Below are positions 6,828 to 9,174 of a stretch of 9,174 bases of DNA, in pieces. Under the pieces are notes generated by a model. That model was not told where the DNA came from. It ran no database searches and saw only the letters and a list, made by a program, of their open reading frames with translations. Location: assembly GCA_013213915.1 (NCBI GenBank), contig JABSRK010000137.1, positions 1-9,174 on the forward strand. Reading direction: 5' to 3'. The position numbers were made by a program, and so were the translations under genes. The DNA comes from Planctomycetota bacterium (GTDB lineage Bacteria > Planctomycetota > GCA-002687715). The number at the start of each line of letters is the position of its first letter. The stretch's first letter is position 1.

Positions 6828-7910
6828 CTATTGCCGCTTGAGCAGGGCGTCCTTGTGGATCATGAAGGCCAGGACCTTGGCGCGGATGTAGTTCTCGGAC
6901 AGCATCCGGTAGCCGTTGAGCTTGCCGTGGTTCGCGCCCCATGAGTCTTTCGTGAGGTAGAAGCGCTTGCCCGCCTCGTCCCGCGCGACGCCGACGATGT
7001 GCAGGAGATGGTCGTCGGTGGTGCGCTTGTCCTTGAACATGGCGTCGCGGACCTCCTGGGTGACCGCGCCCTTTTTTTCCAGGTCATCGGTGAGGGTGCC
7101 GATGCCGTCCCCGGCCCGGTAGGTCTTCTCGCTCACGTCGATATCCACCGCCACCGAATAACCCTTCTGCAGGGCGTTGTTGAACGTTTTCATGAACTCG
7201 TCGATGGGGACGTTCAGGTAACCGTCGTACTTCATCCAGTTGTCCCGGACGGTCAGCGTGGCCTTCTGGTGGAACGGGGCGTAGCTGTAGGACATGACCT
7301 CGACGTAGTCGTTCAAGGGGATCTTCAAGACGTCGGTCGCATATTGCTGTGGCGTCATCTTCTTGCCGCCGACAGTGATCTCCGTCGGGGCCGCGCCGAG
7401 ATGAGCATCGACGACGGCCGCGACCGCCCCGGCCTCTCTCTTCTTGAAGCGACGTCCGTTCTCATTGACGAACTCTTTGATGGCGCCCTTCACCTTGCGG
7501 AACATCCCGCCATGGGAGTGCCGGCGCTTGCCTTCTGGTAGCCCTGTGTAGGCGTCCTGCGGGACGATCCCGTGCTCCCGGATCATGGCGATCACGTCGT
7601 GGGAGAGACCGCCTTCTCCGAACACGGCCTTGCCGCCCGCTTCGACGTAACGCTTCGCCTTCTCGATCGTGGTGTTTCGCACAGTGAACATCTCGGACAG
7701 GTCGTAGGCCTTCCCGTGGATGCGCTGTAGCTCGGATTCGAGGAACGAGGTGGTGGCGAAGCACCAGCAGGTGCCGGTCCGCCCCTGGTTCTCGACGGCG
7801 AGGCGGGGGAGTTGGCTCACGACGACAAAATCACCCAGCTTGGTTTCCTGGGCGACGAGGGCGCTCGTCAGCAGGAGCGCGATGATGAGGGAGTTGAGGA
7901 GTCGGTTCAC
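6828..7910 (-). CDS. Secreted bleomycin-hydrolase-like C1 cysteine peptidase
   Basis: 360 residues, GTG start. Residues 1-20 are a signal peptide (MNRLLNSLIIALLLTSALVA, then Gln21), so the enzyme is exported, unlike classic cytosolic PepC/bleomycin hydrolase. Papain-type catalytic residues: oxyanion Gln42 and nucleophile Cys48 in NQGRTGTCWCFA (41-52), and His301 in TTDDHLLHIVG (297-307). The third position is Asp322 in LTKDSWG (319-325), where the family normally has Asn (NSWG). Other family blocks are DLSEMFTVRN (70-79), FGEGGLSHDVIAMI (97-110), DNWMKYDGYLNVPIDEFM (223-240), GYSVAVDIDVSEK (250-262), and the C-terminus AFMIHKDAL (348-356). The pattern resembles secreted C1B peptidases of Bacteroidetes, shorter than bleomycin hydrolase at about 450 residues. 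A likely role is peptide degradation outside the cytoplasm. The start is supported by AAGGA 5 nt upstream. No partner gene is evident. Confidence 0.92.
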   Translation of the reverse strand: MNRLLNSLIIALLLTSALVAQETKLGDFVVVSQLPRLAVENQGRTGTCWCFATTSFLESELQRIHGKAYDLSEMFTVRNTTIEKAKRYVEAGGKAVFGEGGLSHDVIAMIREHGIVPQDAYTGLPEGKRRHSHGGMFRKVKGAIKEFVNENGRRFKKREAGAVAAVVDAHLGAAPTEITVGGKKMTPQQYATDVLKIPLNDYVEVMSYSYAPFHQKATLTVRDNWMKYDGYLNVPIDEFMKTFNNALQKGYSVAVDIDVSEKTYRAGDGIGTLTDDLEKKGAVTQEVRDAMFKDKRTTDDHLLHIVGVARDEAGKRFYLTKDSWGANHGKLNGYRMLSENYIRAKVLAFMIHKDALLKRQ

Positions 7911-7915
7911 GGTGT

Positions 7916-7920
7916 TCCTT
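7916..7920 (-). promoter_or_regulatory. Shine-Dalgarno AAGGA supporting a GTG start
   Basis: On the minus strand AAGGA is followed by ACACC and then GTG at 7910-7908. The 5-nt spacing and the signal peptide that begins immediately make GTG the real start codon. No ATG alternative is better placed. Confidence 0.7.
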
Positions 7921-7953
7921 TCGTCAGGTGCGCTTCGTTAGGTGCGCTTCGTC
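7920..7953 (-). repeat. 14-bp tandem duplication in the leader of the peptidase gene
   Basis: On the plus strand AGGTGCGCTTCGTT (7926-7939) is followed directly by AGGTGCGCTTCGTC (7940-7953), identical except for the last base. A further TTCGTC at 7920-7925 extends the pattern by a partial unit. Read on the peptidase strand this gives three RACGAA elements separated by two GCGCACCT blocks, ending next to the Shine-Dalgarno. It may be a simple slippage duplication or paired binding sites. Confidence 0.8.
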
Positions 7954-7964
7954 ACGCGGATCAC

Positions 7965-7970
7965 ATGATA
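7965..7970 (-). promoter_or_regulatory. Candidate -10 box TATCAT for the peptidase gene
   Basis: On the minus strand TATCAT matches the sigma70 -10 at five of six positions. The best -35, TTGAGG, lies 21 bp upstream, which is too far; nothing good sits at 17 bp. If it is used, transcription would start near 7958, so the mRNA would begin just before the 14-bp tandem repeat and carry it in a leader of about 48 nt. Confidence 0.3.
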
Positions 7971-8028
7971 GGCGGATCCGGCTTCGTTCTCCCTCAACAC
8001 TGCCAGGATTCTGACGATTTTGGCCTCC

Positions 8029-8057
8029 TTGACCTCCTGTCCGACCGCACGTAGAAC
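8029..8057 (+). promoter_or_regulatory. Sigma70-type promoter of the tRNA-Val gene
   Basis: TTGACC (8029-8034, five of six to consensus) and TAGAAC (8052-8057, four of six) are separated by exactly 17 bp. The predicted start, about 7 nt after the -10, falls 3-4 nt before the mature tRNA 5' end at 8068. This is the best-formed promoter in the window. Confidence 0.7.
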
Positions 8058-8067
8058 CACGCTCCCA

Positions 8068-8141
8068 GGGCGATTAGCTCAGCTGGTTAGAGCGCCGTTC
8101 TCACACAGCGGAAGTCGTTGGTTCGAATCCAATATCGCCCA
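8068..8141 (+). tRNA. tRNA-Val (anticodon CAC)
   Basis: A complete 74-nt cloverleaf can be drawn. The 7-bp acceptor stem is GGGCGAT with ATCGCCC; the D arm is GCTC/GAGC with loop AGCTGGTTA. The anticodon stem CCGTT/AGCGG (one T:G pair) encloses the 7-nt loop CTCACAC with anticodon CAC, reading GUG valine codons. The variable loop is 5 nt, the T arm is GTTGG/CCAAT (one G:T pair) with loop TTCGAAT, and the discriminator is A. CCA is not encoded; the next bases are CTC, so the CCA end must be added by nucleotidyltransferase. It has its own promoter and terminator, so it is a monocistronic unit. Confidence 0.97.
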
Positions 8142-8155
8142 CTCGACGGAAGACG

Positions 8156-8190
8156 CGGCCGTGCTCGCTGTTGCGAGCGCGGCCGTTTGT
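8156..8190 (+). terminator. Intrinsic terminator of the tRNA-Val gene
   Basis: CGGCCGTGCTCGC (8156-8168) pairs with GCGAGCGCGGCCG (8173-8185) over 13 bp with one G:T pair, around the loop TGTT, followed by TTTGT. It begins 14 nt after the tRNA 3' end. The remaining stretch to the next gene (8191-8294) shows only a weak AGCGG/CCGCT inverted repeat at about 8203-8219. Confidence 0.85.
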
Positions 8191-8256
8191 CATTGGCAGT
8201 GGAGCGGTTCGAAGCCGCTGTCGTACTGGTGGGCATCTGGGGGGCTGACCGCGGTT

Positions 8257-8264
8257 GTTACCCT
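8257..8264 (+). promoter_or_regulatory. Possible -10 region GTTACCCT before the secreted-protein gene
   Basis: GTTACCCT (TACCCT as a -10-like box) lies 30 nt before ATG 8295 and differs by one base from GTTATCCT upstream of tatD. No -35 is recognisable at standard spacing. The tRNA terminator upstream means a promoter is needed somewhere in 8186-8294. Confidence 0.2.
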
Positions 8265-8282
8265 GTCGCCCCCCGACCTGTC

Positions 8283-8287
8283 AGGAG
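8283..8287 (+). promoter_or_regulatory. Shine-Dalgarno AGGAG for the gene at 8295
   Basis: AGGAG is 7 nt before ATG 8295, and the encoded product begins with a signal peptide. Together these define the start of a gene whose end lies outside the window. Confidence 0.75.
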
Positions 8288-8294
8288 CAGATTC

Positions 8295-9174
8295 ATGCGC
8301 AGCGCTATTTTTGTGATTTCCGTTGTTACCGCCGTCGCCGGTTCGCTAGTGGCGCAGGACCCGGATCCTGCCGCCGATGCGCGCGCAGGGGCCATCAAAG
8401 CCATCGAGAGCCTCTCCAAGGGGGCCTGGCGATTCACGGGCAAGGTGGGTGTCCGCGAGGCGAACCGCTCGGGCCCCTCGATAGGTTTGATTCTCGGTGC
8501 TGCCGGGCCCGGCGGTGCGCGCACTCCCTTCAAGGGGGCCGTTGAACTGGTGCGGACCGCCGATGGGGACCTCCTCTGTGTGTCCGAGTCAGTCCTCCCG
8601 GGTTGTGCGGTGTTCCGTCATGAGGACAAGTACATCAAGCGATCCACGAACCGCGCGGGGAAGGCTCTGGACACAGACACCCTGGCCGGGGATGTCTTGT
8701 CCGCCATGCACGTGCCGCACCTGCTCGAGAAGGCTCGCAAAGCAACATTGTGGAAGAGTAGCCCGAGCAAGATCGAGGAATTCGAGGGCATGACCCAATT
8801 CAGTGCGCGCCTCGACCTCTCCCTAGTGGGGAGGCCCGTGTCCGAACCGGAGGGTCCCATGGCCCACATGTCGATCCTCAGCCAACCACAGGTGATGCAG
8901 GTGTTGTTGCATATCCAGGCGGACGCGTCGGGGAAGGTCGCCGCCCTCGGCTTGGAAGTCCTGCGTTCGGATCCCATGGCCACCATGCAAGCGTTCATGG
9001 AGGAGAGCGGGGGCATGCTCGACCCGGCGGAGTTGGAGGACTTCGAACCGGAGGAGCTGTCGCGCGCGGCGGTCTGGTTCCCGGCCGGGGGGCTCCTGAT
9101 CGGACTCCTCGTCGCGAGCGCGGTGTGGTTCGGTTCACGCTTCGGCGACTCCGTTGGTGCCGTCCTGGGCGTCG
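8295..9174 (+). CDS. Unrecognised secreted protein with a late membrane segment (3' end outside window)
   Basis: 293 codons read from ATG 8295 with no stop before the window edge. Residues 1-20 are a signal peptide (Arg2, hydrophobic core IFVISVVTAVAGSLVA, then Gln21). The exported part, 21-260, has alternating beta-like stretches (AWRFTGKVGV 44-53, GAVELVRTADGDLLCVSES 81-99, FSARLDLSLVGR 169-180, VLLHIQADASGKVAALGLEV 203-222) and two Cys (95 and 104). An acidic stretch (about 243-255, ending EDFEPEE) precedes a hydrophobic segment at 262-280 (FPAGGLLIGLLVASAVWFG), followed by SRFG. This layout suggests an exported beta-rich domain anchored by a C-terminal helix, so most of it would face the periplasm. 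The region resembles LolA/LppX-like lipid-binding folds only vaguely; I would not assign that. A strong Shine-Dalgarno supports the start. Separated from the tRNA gene by its terminator. Confidence 0.8.
   Translation, partial: MRSAIFVISVVTAVAGSLVAQDPDPAADARAGAIKAIESLSKGAWRFTGKVGVREANRSGPSIGLILGAAGPGGARTPFKGAVELVRTADGDLLCVSESVLPGCAVFRHEDKYIKRSTNRAGKALDTDTLAGDVLSAMHVPHLLEKARKATLWKSSPSKIEEFEGMTQFSARLDLSLVGRPVSEPEGPMAHMSILSQPQVMQVLLHIQADASGKVAALGLEVLRSDPMATMQAFMEESGGMLDPAELEDFEPEELSRAAVWFPAGGLLIGLLVASAVWFGSRFGDSVGAVLGV

Larger units (their letters stand above)
7938..8060 (-). other. Open frame of 40 codons upstream of the peptidase, status unclear
   Basis: From GTG 8060 to TAA 7938 the minus strand encodes 40 residues, VVLRAVGQEVKEAKIVRILA in the first half and ending in YHVIRVTKRT. 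The mix of charged and hydrophobic residues looks protein-like, and the stop lies inside the first unit of the tandem repeat, 27 bp before the peptidase GTG. An in-frame TGA in the tRNA region closes the frame upstream, and no Shine-Dalgarno precedes the GTG. It could be the tail of a gene truncated by rearrangement, a tiny leader-type gene, or chance. I do not recognise a family. Confidence 0.2.

Noticed and set aside
7920..7953. CRISPR array
   Set aside because: The repeat unit is only 14 bp, directly adjacent without spacers, and no cas gene is nearby.
8068..8190. Integrated element at the tRNA-Val gene
   Set aside because: The tRNA, promoter and terminator are intact, and neither an integrase gene nor a repeated tRNA 3' end is seen in the window.

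Overview
The window is a compact, GC-rich piece of bacterial chromosome with eight protein genes, one tRNA gene and very short intergenic gaps. The genes at both ends run off the window. The organism cannot be named from this sequence. A planctomycete or a similar high-GC environmental lineage is my best inference. The reasons are a secreted protein with a prenyltransferase/squalene-cyclase-type toroid joined to ExbD-like domains, three secreted proteins whose signal peptides all end in L-x-A followed by Gln, sparse Shine-Dalgarno sites, and a malate dehydrogenase of the GAAGQI type.

Left part (1-2784): a minus-strand pair, rfbC (dTDP-4-dehydrorhamnose 3,5-epimerase, deoxysugar supply for surface polysaccharide) followed after 30 bp by a PduO-type cobalamin adenosyltransferase that leaves the window. 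They are divergent from an AMP-forming acyl-CoA ligase; only 41 bp separate the two start codons, and this gap holds a -10-like box readable on both strands. Two GC-rich hairpins follow the ligase.

Middle part (2992-6811): three plus-strand genes. The first is a 656-residue secreted protein that I read as two degenerate ExbD/TolR-type periplasmic domains, a Pro-rich linker and an alpha-alpha toroid. Then come tatD (metal-dependent nuclease/hydrolase) and mdh (malate dehydrogenase). The mdh start is preceded by a promoter-like sequence placed so that the mRNA would be leaderless.

Right part (6828-9174): a secreted bleomycin-hydrolase-like C1 cysteine peptidase on the minus strand, convergent with mdh at only 16 bp. 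Its leader carries a 14-bp tandem duplication, and a 40-codon open frame of unknown status lies just upstream. Next is a complete tRNA-Val(CAC) unit with sigma70-type promoter and intrinsic terminator. Last is the start of an unrecognised secreted protein with a late membrane segment, which runs off the window.

Most genes are housekeeping or generic metabolism, with no sign of a defence island, CRISPR array, phage or transposon. The least ordinary items are the ExbD-like/toroid fusion, the Asn-to-Asp change in the peptidase catalytic triad, the L-x-A/Gln signal-peptide pattern, and the duplicated leader of the peptidase gene.
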